A stretch of 64,000 nucleotides of DNA from Bimastos eiseni (GCA_959347315.1 OY365812.1:124001-188000), one strand, 5' to 3'; positions 12,217 to 37,800 are shown, counted from the first letter of the stretch. The notes: generated from the letters alone by a model not told the origin. Program-made: numbers and translations.

Positions 12217-12704
12217 TTAGACACAATTCGAAAGAGCATAATTGCAGATGCTGTTCATATTGGCAATTGAGGTAGAAGATGAGGATGGTGATTCAGCAGC
12301 AGGTGAGCTCAGTCTCTTTTTCGCTCTGTTGGTCCCTGCGCCGCCTTCGACCCCTCGGGACATCATCCCCCCTCTGCTGGTGTCGTTTCCACTGACTACT
12401 TCCCCAAGCGATGTCGTTAAGTCTATCGTATGGAATTGCAAAGCGCTGCGGTCGGACACATTGAGCGAAGAGTTGAATCCATTGGCAAGAGGAGAGCCGC
12501 AGCATTTGGTGGTCGACTCTTTCAACCTTTCTTCTGTCCACGTTTCATTCTTCATCGTAGCACAACCTTTGTTTGGTGAAGCGTCGGATGTGATGCTAAT
12601 CGTTGCATCGCGATGAACGCGTTTAGAAGATTCCTTCTTCATGAGAAATCGATCAACGAGCGTCTGTTTCAGACCTTTTGATGACTTTGCACTCAATTCA
12701 CCCG
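12217..12704 (-). CDS. candidate 3'-terminal coding exon, unassigned
   Basis: Open for 162 codons from a good acceptor (polypyrimidine then TTTTTAG) at 12704 to a TAA at 12217. The frame requires phase 1 entry. The product is Ser/Thr-rich and basic, with no domain that I recognise. It could be an alternative 3' end of the upstream KAT6-type gene, whose exon 17 has a possible GTTTGA donor just before its stop, or the end of a separate gene. I found no phase-compatible connecting exon, so the link remains open. Confidence 0.4.
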
Positions 12705-12938
12705 CTAAAAATATCAAGTTACATCTACAGATAAATTTACATCAGATTACGTCCCATGAAAGCTCTCTCTATAGACTGCATCTCAGTTCGTTTAATTCTG
12801 CCTTCTACCAACTCAGACTATGGTGCACAGATAACCAGGCCACAGACTGCATTTACTGAAAAGATCACAATTCATTAATACACCAAACAATGAAAAACTC
12901 AAAATGCTCTCCACATTTTCATACATAGTCATGACTAG

Positions 12939-13597
12939 GTTGGCAGTAGAGCTGTACCGATACATCGGCAGCACTCATAATCAGCGCCGATTATACAGAT
13001 GTCAGCAGTATCAGATATCGGTAAGAAAATCGGCACCAATATTAATTTTTTTCAAATTTTATATTATTTTCAGTTTTAAAGAGCAAAATTACAACAGCAA
13101 CATCATTGGATCTGTGAAGGACAGCATTCCATTACATTCCCATAGCATGTGGTTTCAGACCATCCAGTAGGCATTGTGCTAGTATGAAATGTGGGGAAAC
13201 CGTTTTTATGCAGAGTGAGTCTGCTTGATTACTCTGGGCACAGTTGTTGGCTGTATTTTAGGCCAAAGTGCAGGTCGTAAAAGTGGCTTTTACATAGATA
13301 GTGCTTATCTCTTCTCTCTTCCGTCATGCAACATCGACGGCAGGCGGTGTGCCTAATCTGTATTGCCTGCCTAGGATTAGTCCCCAACTACATGTATACG
13401 TTTCCTATGGAGCAAGTGTTTTACATGTATCACAACAATAAGCCTGAGCAGTAGGTCTATCTTTTGGAACCGGACATCTTGGGAAACACAAGGAAATAAT
13501 CGGTAAAATAGTCGGCTAAATAATTGGCATCAGCAATGAAATAATCAGTATCGGCATAATCGGCAAAAAGCGATATCGGTACAGCTCTAGTTGGCAT
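12939..13597. mobile_element. hAT-type MITE
   Basis: The element at 12947-13589 has 16-bp inverted ends (TAGAGCTGTACCGATA / TATCGGTACAGCTCTA) and near-identical 8-bp flanks (GTTGGCAG / GTTGGCAT). It contains internal CGGCA/TCGGTA repeats and no coding frame. Confidence 0.85.
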
Positions 13598-13943
13598 TTA
13601 ACCTGAAGGGGTATTACACAAATGCTCAAAATGAACGAATGAATATAACAAACAGTTGAAAAATTCAACAGTAACACAAATATAGTTATAACAGACACTC
13701 AGTGACACTTTATGAAATCTAGATGTTAATAATATCTATAAAGTCATATAATATGTAAAGCTGATGCTTAAGAGAATGGGTTGACAGTAGGACTCGTCAC
13801 ACAATTACAGTTCCATACTAAGCTTGTGAGATTCATTGATTTAGAGCACTGCTTGCAACTCTGTTCAACCTAAATGATCTGAATTGTTTCTTAAGAATAA
13901 GAAGCTTCAGGTCAAACATTGGCACAGGATAAACAATTAAATG

Positions 13944-14192
13944 CAACATCACCACCACCACCACCATCATCAATACAATAATCACCACTATTATCATCAT
14001 TATAATGATCACTACTATCATCATCGTCATCATCCTCATTGTCTTGCATCACAGGACATACATAACCATCTGCCAAAAACGACTTCATGAGCCTTATAAG
14101 GTCATCACCATTGACGAACCGTTTCTTGCATTTGGTGAAGAGATCGTCAGCTTCAGTTGTTTTCTTGGCTTTGGATTTGAAGAGAGAACTTC
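13944..14192 (-). CDS. candidate coding exon(s), unassigned
   Basis: The minus-strand frame through about 14192-13944 reads as a Lys/Asp-rich, helix-like peptide (FKSKAKKTTEADDLF, then KRFVNGDDLIRLM) that runs into an Asp-rich tail. Immediately upstream in the same frame is VDIKGEFVEEDELLV, ended by a TGA. A good acceptor (TTGTGCAG) lies at about 14241 and a perfect GTGAGT donor 17 bp into it. I cannot place it in a family. It may be part of a gene that ends at 12217. Confidence 0.3.
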
Positions 14193-14327
14193 AGACCAAC
14201 AATTCATCCTCTTCAACGAACTCACCCTTGATATCGACGACTGCACAACACAAAAGATCAACAGAAGAATAAGAAACTAAACGCACCAATCGAAGACGCT
14301 AAGTCTCCAAGTTGTCGAACTCGTAGC

Positions 14328-14712
14328 TAAGTAGGGATGAACCGAGTTTGAATTTCTTGCAAAGTCAAAGTACCGAGTATTACAAGTTGAATTGTGCAGA
14401 GTCTGAGCTTTGAATATTCAAATCTCATTCTCTTGATTTTTAGTTTGGGAGTTTGCACAACTTTTCTGAATTTATCAGTTTTGCCTTAGTTTACAATAGG
14501 AAGTTGTAACTAGGAGGGCTTAAGCACTACTAGTAGCAGTATTTTGTGTTTTTAGTTAGGTCGATTGACATTATGTATATAAAAAAATCCAATTTTCGTT
14601 TCAAAACAGACAATCGGAAAGATTAATACTCTGATACATTGTTTGTCCGAGATCGAGTTTATGTTTATGTATGAAAATCGGACTGAGCCGAGTTTTGCTT
14701 CATCCCTACTGG
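14328..14712. mobile_element. MITE-like element with inverted ends
   Basis: The ends TAGGGATGAACCGAG and GAGTTTTGCTTCATCCCTA form imperfect inverted repeats around an AT-rich core with repeated CCGAGT/ACCGAG motifs. I see no clear target duplication. Confidence 0.5.
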
Positions 14713-15049
14713 TCGCTATGTCAAAAACTCCCATTATCCTGCGACTTTGCAGTCTCTAGAAGTTGTTGAGTGTGCATTTGTTACAAGAAACCCCAAGTTT
14801 ATGAGTCACTGAAACAAGTTCCATCGAAATAAATTAAACGGTTAAATCCTCTTCAACGCCATCATCGTTTCAACAGCCACCAAACACACTCTGCATTTTC
14901 TCATGTAATGAAACAAGAAATCTAACCAAACAATTTTCTAATAACAATGATCAAGAGAAGGGTTAGTTCTGCCGTGATACCAACACCGATTCTTTTGTTA
15001 TATGAAACAATGTAATAACCAAAGCATCAGTCGTTCAAAAGTGCAGCGT

Positions 15050-27153
<12,104 letters not shown>

Positions 27154-30100
27154 TGTCCTTCCTTCCTTCGTTCTTCTTTTCTTTATCAAAAGACGCTCAG
27201 AGGGTCAGAAGCTATCATCAGCTGAAACATGCAATCATTCACTTCACATCTAACATCAACATCAGAGTAATAATCTCCTATCATACATTGACAACATCTC
27301 ATTTATATATTTTTATCCTGATAATAAAATAAGCTTGCATTAGTATTTAGTAGTTGTCCTACTTCTAAACAATACATGGTCTCTCTTACCTGATCCACAC
27401 AGTCAATGACCTTTGCCTACTTGCATCACTCTGCCTCTGATGTTGTTATGATCACTCCGCTGCATAAGCTCCATCAGATGGGAGCCCCCCTCAGGTCTGA
27501 TGGCTCATGTCTATCTTCACGAGTTCTGTTGCTTTGTCCTCAGAGCCACAGAGGGCTCTCAATCCCTTTGCTCATCTGAACAGGGTCTTCTTTTTGTCCC
27601 TTTTGACTCTACCTCCACCAGGCAGAATCGTGGATTCTGTGTGGTTGTCCCATCAACCAGGAATGGCCTCACTTTGGAAATTAGCCTCTTTTGTAAGACA
27701 TTGTCTCTTATACTCTTTTCTTACTTTTAGACAATTCTATTTAGCTGTGCTAGAGTTGGGAGTAACTATAAGTAATTTTCATATAAATGCTCAATAAAAG
27801 TGAATTAATGAATGTTGGAGATAAACTCAGCCCTGCATAGCTGTGCCAAAAGGACTGGAGAATGTATCAAAATCTCACCCCATCTGTCTATCTGATCAAA
27901 CAAAAAGCTGTGAATATTCATCAGGAGTGCCCACCTATCGTCATGTTACTCGTAGATCAACAAGCCTTGCAGAATGCAGAGTACTCCTATTCTTGACAAT
28001 CTTGAATAGCTATATTACTTACAAGTAGTTCAAACACAAGCAACTATTTAGCTGTTGCATATCACATCAGGTCAAACAAATAGTTATAAAAAGAAAGTGC
28101 AACTTCATAAACAGCTTGGAAGTTTCTTAATCAACCATATCGGTTGCCATAACCGTTCTATAAACAATAATTTAAAGAGGACAGGCGTAACTTTACCAAA
28201 CACATCAATCGACACTAGTACAGGAAAATCGGTTTTCAAACCAATGGAAAGCATGTTGTAAATCTAATGAACAAAGATTTCATAAATACCTGTGGCAAAT
28301 GAACTGATGTAGAACGGCCTTCCCTCGTTGACCCAGAAATCAGTTGGACACTTTCGGCCTTTAGTTACACCATTTGAAAATGATCGGACTACGCAACTAT
28401 CGCTATGTCAAGTAACATATAAAGCAATAAAATAAATTTTTAAAATTTACACAATAACAGAGAAACTCAATATATAGTTCAAAATAGTTTTCAAGCGGTT
28501 TACAGAGAACTTTATTTTAAAAACTCTCACCGTATTATAATAAACAGCCGCCATTATTCTTCCGGTCGACTAATTTGGACCATAGGTTCAACTACAGTTT
28601 ATTTAGCACTGTACTTACGATGAACGAGTGGACTTAAAATTACTGGACATTTGCCATTTACCTAAAATATGCTACGAGGCAATGGCAGCAGAAATACATA
28701 AAAACAGTAAAAAATGATATACGAATTGATATATGATTTTTTTCATGAAATCTAACGTATGATCAATGTACTTTAATGTCTTGACTGAGAACTTTAACTC
28801 TGGGGTAAATAAAATTGATTCCCACAACCAAATAATTATCAACCTGTAGATTTTCTAGGTATTGCGATTACAAAGATTCCGTTTTATCATAAAATCCAGC
28901 GTCAAAATATTCAGCGCCAAAGAATAGATAGATGGTTTAAGCAGGGCCGTTCAATTCTATAAAAGAGCTAAAGTATTTAGGCTGTTTAGCAAATCATAAA
29001 AATTATATTAAAAAATGACCTCAGGTCAAAATAATTGTAGACTTCATGATTTTACGTTTCCAAGTCGAACATTATGATATTAAGTGGATTTGCGACGTGA
29101 CCATGAAATTATTCGCTCATTGGATTTGTCATTAGTAGGCTTATTAATTAGATACAGTATATCATGGGGATTTCTTCAGGCAGGCTTAATTGCACAGTTC
29201 GAATTGAAAGACAAATCCTCAAAAGTCATAATTAAGTGGTCAGAAAGGCATCAGACACCTGCGGGCGATGAGCCCATTCATGGTCGCTGCTAATGATGAT
29301 AAACTATTTAAATTAAATATACTTTGGCCTCTGGCTTTTTCGTCCCTGAATTTAAGAAACTACTGAGGTGCATGCAACAAACCTAACCAAGTAAGCCTAA
29401 ACTGGATCAGACCTTTTCAGAAATTATCTAGTAAACGCTGCATCGTTAACACGAAATGCTTTTCGTCCGACTACAACCCAGAGCTTGCTCCGAGCATAAA
29501 TGGAACACGCCGTGGTCGTAGAACGTTTTGATGGAACGTTCACTTAAATTTGAGACTTTCAGGTTTTCAAACTCAATTGAACTGGGAAAATGTGTGAGTT
29601 GATCGCTCGACGTTATACTTATTGCGAACTTTTTCTGTTGCCAGTCTTGTGTATACTCACCCATTTTCTGAACCAGTATTTCGACTTTTGTCTGACCCAT
29701 CCTACGAACTTGCCAATACTGCACCTCTTGCGATCTCTCCCCAAATCTTTCACTGACACTGAAAACACATATTTTCTACTGATCTGTATTACCATTCCTT
29801 TTCCCATAGCTTTCTTGCCTCTTCAATTATAAAGTCCATCCACAATAGCAGTCATACAGCCTGAATGAACCATTGATCTTTACCTGGAACCGATTCTGAC
29901 CTTGTCTGGTTCCCGCGACTCTGGTCGGTATAGAGATCTCAATATTATGACGGCAAGCGTACAAAATATTATAGAATTGAAAGACTTTTCAGTGCATTGG
30001 TTTCCATGGACCAGCACTTCAACTTCTTTCATATGTTTTAAATTTCGTCAGCTGCTCTCCATTTCCCAACTTGGATAGAAGCGTCCGTGAATGTCTGTTG

Positions 30101-30305
30101 TTAAGTTACTGTTTAACTGAGTACATAAATTATTAAAACACGCCATTATTTGATAGTGCAATCTAATTAAACCAACCACAAGCAGTATAAGTATTTAGTT
30201 TTGCAGTGTGCTTAGATTTTGATTTGTAGATAAAATCTGGTCGAGCTGAGCACGTGAGCAGTTGTTTCAGCAAAGCAGAGGTCTTTGGATCATCTGAGCT
30301 TTGGA
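27154..30305. other. shared upstream region of KAT6 and the LRR gene
   Basis: Intergenic DNA between two divergent start codons. It contains a LINE fragment (27400-27805), otherwise AT-rich sequence. A short minus-strand open stretch at about 28305-28400 with a GTATTT donor could be a 5' exon but is unsupported. No CpG-rich core promoter stands out. Confidence 0.5.
27400..27805 (+). mobile_element. LINE 3' fragment
   Basis: Frames contain PSTRNGLTLEIS and LWKLASFVRHC, diverged forms of the LINE ORF2 C-terminus (FSVSGPSLWNSLP type). It ends in TATAAATGCTCAATAAAAGTG followed by a (TGAA)-like tail. Confidence 0.7.
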
Positions 30306-33300
30306 ATGGAAGATTTTGAGCACCGGACTTTGTTTCCGTGGGAGTTTGAGAACAGGATCGAGTCGCATTGCAACGAATATGCGGTCAACAGTAAAGATGT
30401 TGTAAGTGGAAATCTCGCACTGACATAATAATTGCTGTAGTGGGAGGAGGAGCAGGATGACTCAACTCAAGTAGAGCTGTAATGTTGGCATCTTCTTATT
30501 CTTGGGTTTAATTGAAAGTTGGTCAATAACAGTTGACATAATTATGTAAGATTGCATTTTGGACTCTGGATACAACTGAATACAGATGGGGGGAGGGTTT
30601 GAGCTTGTTTACCGAGCATATCCTGATCTGGGTGTATTGCTTGATAAGGAGCTTAGTCTCTCACAACAGGTAAACCAGGTTACTCATAACTGCTACTATC
30701 AGCTGCCTCAGCTTCGTGCAGTTAATCGCTCTTTTGAGGCTTCAGTAGTCCTCATTCATGTTTTTGTAACCAGCAGAATTGATCACTGCAGCACTGTACT
30801 GGCTGGTCTTCCCTGTGCCTTGGTGGTGTGTTTAGATCGCGTTCTTCGCTCTGCGGCCAGGCTTATTGGACATATACCTAAATTTTCAACGGTTTCAACT
30901 TATATGCGCGATGTCCTTCACTGGCTACCGGTTCAACAGCGCATTACTTTTCGCATTGCGACACTAGTTTGGCGGTGTCTCTCTGGTTGTGCCCCATCCT
31001 GTGTCGTCCAGTGTCTGAACTCCTTTCGTGTAGAGCTCTGCGCTCTTCGGCTAAAGGCTAGCTTCTGGTGTCCAGAGCCCACTCGTCGCTAATGGTGCAT
31101 CGAGCTTTCTCAGTGGTTGGTCCATCCACCTGGAATGGGCTCCCGGTTACCCTCCGTCTTCCCCCTTATAATGATCTACCTACCTTTCGTAAGCTGCTAA
31201 AGTCATTTCTTTTTTGGCCGTGGCAGGGCTGGGAGCACCTCTGAGTAGTTTCCCTTGAAGAGGCTCTATATAAATTATAGAAATGAATGAATGAATGATT
31301 AATCATCTTACTGATCTATCTGCATTTGAATAACAGCTCAGTAATTTAAATAATCTCTGGCTTTTGACTAAGTGAGATGTCACTTGAAAGAATTGGTGCC
31401 TTGAGTTGTTGTATGATATTATGGAGGTATAGAAATCATTCGATTAGATAAGAGAAAGATCAAAAAATTATCTTTATTTACAACTGCTCATGAATATTCA
31501 GAGTAGAAGCTCATTTGGTTATCTGATATTTAAGCTTTCTAATAAGCGATTGACCAACTGAATGCATTCTGCATTGACATCCTACCTAGACTGACATCCT
31601 GCAAGCATACACTGAGCGATGTATGTTGTTTAATTGTGTGGCCTTTCAGGACAGTTGGAGCAAGCACAGAAACACGATAGAAAGTGTTGGATATGAAGTG
31701 TGCTCTGACTGTGGTGAAAGGAAGCCTCTGCCGCTAACAAAGTTGTGTTGTCTGGAGGTTCTGAACAGCATTCAGCTGACAAAACTTGCCAGTTCCCATC
31801 TGCCTCCACTTCTTCTCGAGTTTCTCCTATTTGCAGCCGTTAAGAAGAGCGTCCACCGCACTGCTGATAAAATGCAACATAAGATCTTGATTTTGCTTGA
31901 CCACATTGAAGTGCTCGACATGTCCTGTCTGAACGGTACACCCATCCACTATTCTTTCGTTGCTGATCTGGTCCTCAAGAAATGGGCCAAGGATCTGGAG
32001 AAGGCAAAACCAAATGCCACATCAAAACTGCAGAAGTTCATAATGTATCTGGGAGAAGAGAAAATCGGGGAGCTTCTTCCGCTACATGATCGTAAGTAGA
32101 TGTGGACATAATCTACTCCACACTTTAATCATTTCTCATCTCTCTGGACAGACTACCCATCTAGATCGAAAGCCAATGGATAGATAACTTCTTTCATCAA
32201 AAGTTTATCTTTGTGGAGAAACTTGTTTACTTGAATCATTGTACAGGAGATATTATAAGGTCAGCACTTGGTAGATCTGAGATATACACTGCCAGTGGAA
32301 GTAATTATTATATCACCCTGTAAAAAGCTAAAAATTGATTTGATACATTTAAAGTCAGTTTTTAATTAATGTCACTGAAATTGTTTCATAAACAAGCATA
32401 AAATAAGTCATTTTCATATCTTAAGGAACGTCTGTTGGTCGATACAAGGAAGAAAATAAGAAAAATTTATTGTTTCTACTCATTACGTCTTAATATCACA
32501 TTTTACCTCCTCTAGCTTTGATCACAGGGTGATGCCATAATTGTTTCAACCACTGCAGTAGATGACTGTCAGCAGCATTTCTGAATATACTTAAATTGTG
32601 ATATGGTGAAAGCTGTGATACTTACTCACAAAATTCTTTGCCAGCGTTGATGTCAAAGACGAAAGATGTTGAATGACTACAATTTCTCAGTTTTAAAGAC
32701 AAACATTTCAGATAGCATATGCCAGAAGCTCAAGACTTGTCGGCTATACATTGAAGATTTATATGATGCTGAATAATTGTTAAGAGAAGAATATGAAGAG
32801 ATGAGATTGTTGCAACATAAACTATGATTTCTTGTCTTCTTCTTCTGAAGTGTTTCCGATGACAAACTATCTTTTCGACTGCTTGTCATCTCTACTGAAA
32901 ACAAGGAAGAAGAAATTACTTCGCGAAATTCCTTCTGATCCTGAGAGAAAAAGATGTAAGTGTTTTAATTCATGAATTGTTGAGAAGGTATTGAGAAAGC
33001 ACGTAAAGAGGTGTGTGTGAGTGTGTGCATGTGTGTGATAGCAAAACCTTTGACCAAAGCATTTGCATAAGAAGTACTTCTTATAATTTAATAGACTTGC
33101 ATTTAGTTAATCACCAAAAGACAGCACTGTGCGTTTGAGAAAATAATCACAAACAAACGTGGTGATCGTAACCTTTCATTTATAAAGCACCTCTTCATGT
33201 TAAAACTCATCTGTAGCACTCCTGAGTCCTGACCTGGACCAGTGAAAATCCTAAAAGTGCCATAGTTGTTGATCAAAATCTAATATAAACTTTGCAACAA

Positions 33301-34730
33301 TCAGGTCAGAAACCCAAAAGGACCTAAATGAAATGGACCATAATTTTTTACATATTTCAAACGTTGTGAAGAGTTTCTTTTATCTAACAACAATCAGAAT
33401 TTTTGAGAGACATGTATGCATGGAAAAAGGAAGACCTGGCAATGGCATGGGAAGTTTCTATGAAACTGTTATGTTTTCCAGATGTCATTGTCACCAACCT
33501 CACCGTCAGAGGTCACATCGGTGATATCCTGTCCGTCCTTCGCTTCTGTCGTAGACCAAGAAGTCCGTTTGAACTGAGAATCACTAAAGTCGAGTTTCAT
33601 TATGTCACAGTTCCAGAGTTCTGTAAAGTTCTGAAGGAAATCAACCCACAGGTATGTTAATCCACAGTCATTTCCAAGTGGAAAACTCCATTCAGTTGAC
33701 ATCTGCATCAACTAGGAGTCTCCTCCCTGCAGGCAATGGAACAGACTTTGCTATCGATATCAGTTAACTCAAGCGCTAAAAGCGTCCAGAGATTGCTTCA
33801 ATATGAAGTGGTTGAATAGAGACAACATTTGAGTCATTTGCTATTCTTCTGTATATCAGTTCTTTCTTAGGTCTCTGTCAATGCAGGTTTCTCTCTATAC
33901 TTTATCTTTGTGACTATTTTGTGTTGCATCATTTTATCTGATGTTTTGTGTAATGTTTGTAGTATTTGGAGTCTGTGACTGTGATATATCGGGGAGAATT
34001 TATACCTGCGGACATTGCGCGGTTGGAGACTCTCTTGGCTCCCTGCTCTCAGCTGCATTCTCTTCGACTCGAGCAGTTGGGTCCGAGCGACGATCTGTTC
34101 GTGGAGCAAATGGCAGAAGTCATGTCATCTCTGCTCAGTCATTTCCAAAACCTAAAGCAACTTCAGTTGTATAGGTTCGTAATTGCCACGTATGCTGCGA
34201 AGTACCAACCCCCACAACAACTGGAGAGACTTTGTCTCAGAAATTGTCTCATCATGGACTCTGAGTGGCTTCTCTGGGCATCAACGGCTAATTCCGCCAG
34301 CATCAAAGTCCTCTGGATTGATCTGAATACGTTGAATCACTCGATTGGAAAAGGTTTTGTGTCATTCATCGAGAGACACGCTCGGACCCTTGTTAAGCTG
34401 AAGCTGGAAATTGTGGAGCCGTCATTGAGTGCAGGTCACTTAAAGCTCATTGCTCAGCATTTGGCTCCGTTTGGAAGGCTCACAGAGTTCTTCTACAGAG
34501 TTGAGAAGAGCCCAGTTACGTTGGAGATTGTTCAAGAATTGGTCCAACTCTTTCTTGTCATTAACAGCTTAGATTCTTTCATTCTGGAAACCGAAAGCCG
34601 TGATGTTAAAAAAACCCGGTTCAAAAAGTCGATAAACAGGTTGATCAAAACCATCTGCAAGACACGCACACGACCGGTCGGGTCAGTCTGGATACACCAC
34701 AGGAATAATGCTCCCTCTCTTCTCCACTGA
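30306..34730 (+). CDS. BC-box leucine-rich protein, PRAME/LRRC14/LRRC41-like
   Basis: Five exons (30306-30401, 31650-32091, 32851-32955, 33482-33651, 33963-34730) join in phase to give 526 residues, close to the length of PRAME and LRRC14 proteins. The ATG has G at -3 and +4. The N-terminal part carries PLTKLCCLEVL (residues about 60-70), which fits the BC-box consensus (S/T/P)Lxxx(C)xxx(hydrophobic). HLPPLLLEFLLF follows, recalling the LPxxLxxxLF segment of PRAME-type proteins and cullin-binding boxes. Exons 4-5 have irregular leucine-rich repeats (HSLRLEQL, KQLQLYRF, ERLCLRNC, KVLWIDLN, VKLKLEIV). From family knowledge I infer a substrate-recognition subunit of a cullin-RING ubiquitin ligase. 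The target is unknown. Exact orthology is uncertain. Confidence 0.82.
30586..31305 (+). mobile_element. LINE fragment (CR1-like RT C-terminus)
   Basis: The frame contains DLGVLLDKELSLSQQVNQV, RIDHCSTVLAGLP, LHWLPVQQRITFRI and a 3' tail ending TATAAATTATAGAAATGAATG. It lies in intron 1 of the LRR gene. Confidence 0.92.
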
Positions 34731-34879
34731 GCAGAGAATTTGCTCAACAAAGAGACACATGAGTTAAAAAGTGGGTGAAGATACGTTTATATTCAGTATG
34801 AGTTCTAAACTGTTGTAACAGCAGCATCTCAGATGATGACTGATAGTTGTCGACTGATGTGAAGAAGACTTTTTTGATC

Positions 34880-37800
34880 TCAGCTGATGAGTATTCTCAG
34901 TAAACGTGACACAACGTGAACATTTATGCTGTTGCCAAGCGCTCGGTATAACTGAAGAGTTGACACGTTATCCGGAAAATCTAAAATTGTAAATTTTAAG
35001 ACAGCTTCAAACATTTAATTAAATGAAAAAATGATAAACATGGTTCAATATGAGAAGCAAGTATCTCTCATTACAAGATTATCATACATAAACTGTGGCT
35101 GAAGGCATTTGAAACCAAGGGGCAGGGCATTCCACTCTCTGGAGGACATTCTACTCTCAACCAGGCATGGAAACGTGATTGGCAAATCGAGTTATAACCA
35201 TTTCCATGCAGCTAAGAAGTCTGGCTAAACACCTGAGAAGTTTTGGTCCAAAGTTTAACGCTTTCTGTCCAGTCAATATTAACTACATAGAATCAATTGA
35301 TGGGATAATAGATTTAAAAATCCAAACTCATTTCCCTAATAAAGAGAATTTGACCCTAAGCTAAGCAGTTCATAGTAAAAAGATGCAAATAAATTAATTG
35401 GATGTAAAGACCACAATAATTATTTAACAAAACATTTTAGTGAAGAGGAAACTTTTACAATTACAGTCGGTAACAAGTGATCCATTTTCCCTGCTGGGTT
35501 AGATCTGTACAAAGTAACGAACAAAAGAATGTAATTCGAAATTTGTATAGCTCCATTACAAGAGAAATAGCCAATATATGGACAATACAGAATCCCAATC
35601 AAATAGATTGGTGTTCAAATATTGTCCAGAGCATCATTAAAAACTTTGTTGCATTAGATGTCGTTTACAGAGGGAATTAGAACTGACGAAACTGTGGTGG
35701 AAAGCACATAAGATTCGCTATTTCTCGTGGTGTGAAGAACCGCAACTGAAGATCCTCTATTCCTTTGGCACATTCTGCAATCATTGTCTTCCCTGAGGAT
35801 CGGAATTCTGTCTATATAAAAGAAAACCAGATCAATTGATTTCCAAGTAATACTTTATCTTACAGGAAACAAAACGTTCATTGATTAGACAACTAAACAC
35901 ATACATCTATCAGTGTTAATCTTTAATTGTCATTGGACATTTATATAGAACTGATCAAAGAGCAAAACAAATTATTGGATGCTAAAAGTCATTTGGACAG
36001 ACCCTAGAACATCAGTTAGAAAAACAATGCACAGTAAACCAGAAGACTCACATTGTATTTACATATTTCTATAGCAGCGCCTCTCCCACTACGACCTAAT
36101 CGGAGGCACTCTCAGTGCATGGTCTGCCCAGGCAGACGCAGAACCAACCAATGGTTTCCCATCAACAGTCAACAAGTAAGTTCAAAGCTTCCCAAAACAT
36201 TCTTTTCTGCCTCGCCTGTGCTATAGTTAGCACTCCATAAATATCATTTATCACATTTATAAGTTTTGTAATTCATTGCATCTTCAACTTCTTCAAGAGA
36301 TGAATCCAATCACAATTTCACTACGCAGAGAGATCATACTGAGGTCAGACTCTAAAGAAATGGAGATCATCTAGTTGACCTCATTTTCCATAGTTTGTTC
36401 CTTATTTGAACTTCCAGACTAAGCATAAACTGTTGAATAATTTGTTCATTAGCTAATCAAATTAACGGTTACCAAGTCTCTTTGCGAGGCCTTCGTCTGT
36501 AGAACCGACCCAGCGCCTTCGATGTGATGACCATATCTAGAACAAAGACAAAAGTTGACACTATGAGGTGTCGGCATTTGCTAGAAATAAGGAAAAATAT
36601 GAGCAGCACATTACACAACTCTGCATCTATCATCACCTGTCAAGTATCACTCTACATCCTCCTTCTTGAATAGTATTTAGTTACAGAGTTTCAGTGTAGT
36701 AATCAATTATTCTTACTTGGAATTTGTTAGACAGTCTTTATCTTTATCCTGAATGACAGCATTCTTTTGGTTTGCGGGTAACACAGAATTTAGATCTAAT
36801 TCAAATGATCATCCTAATTCTATTTCCATTAAGATTTACCCTTTGATAAGTTTCATGGCATAACCTCTGACCTTTTTGTGAAGCAGCAACTGATGGTTGA
36901 GTCTCTCTGAACGAGATCCATAATCCAGAAGTAACGATAGAACTTCTCTGGCAGCAGATATCGCTCAAAATATTCGACTGGCTGACCCTCCAAATATCCA
37001 GACAACGGCCGAACAACCGGATGTGCAACATACTCCTGAAGAGGAGCGCAAGTGACCTCAGAGGGTGCAGAAGGGCGTTGTTCTGAAGGGTCATGACCTG
37101 ACCCGGAACTTGCATGTAGGCCGTGAGACATGGACGCAAAGGTATCAGGACTGTGAGAAATTTCAGTTGAACTGGATTTTATAAAGTTACTAGCATTGTT
37201 TGAGTGAAGCATTTCTGCCTCTGGACCCGATGAATTGTGTAGCTCAAGACTACTATTGTCAGGTGTGGACTCTGTTGTTATGGGAGGCATTGTCTTGAGA
37301 ATCTGTAGAAATACAAGACACAATAGTTACAAGACTTGGTGCACCTACAAACAAACTTAGTCATCAAAGACACATTTCCTAAATTCTTTCTCTGTCCAGA
37401 GATGACATTTTGAACTCGACAACATTTGCTGTTGTAGATGAAACATCTCATGAAGAAGAAATACCAAAACTTTATCTACCTAACCCAAACTTACTGCAGT
37501 CTTTAAAATTTTGAATTCAACTCCTAAATACAGCCAGGGCCAAACAAAAGAGCAAATGAAGCAAATACTAGAACTAACTCTAATATATAATGTAACTGCA
37601 AAAAACTGTATTTACCGGTACAATATCAAAGGAAGTCTGCAAGAACAAGGTCATTTGATCGATTTGGGTGCCAGGTCAAAGGGGAGGGGGGTGTGCCAAA
37701 TGAGTTAAAACCTAACGTCGACTCAAATGCCAACCTGTCAAGCTCCTCAAGCAGGTGTACTTTTTCTGCTTCTAATCAAAGTATAATTCCATGTTGCTGC

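Noticed and set aside
13833..14280. Met/Ile/Val-rich minus frame and Ser-rich plus frames
   Set aside because: Products of (ATC/ATG)n-type low-complexity DNA. A different minus-strand frame is the better coding candidate.
35660..35811. TRDMT1 appeared truncated, with a stop soon after FPPQF
   Set aside because: A GTCAGT donor inside that stretch joins in phase to 34980-34880, which supplies the missing final motif LGNSINVHVV, so the gene is complete.
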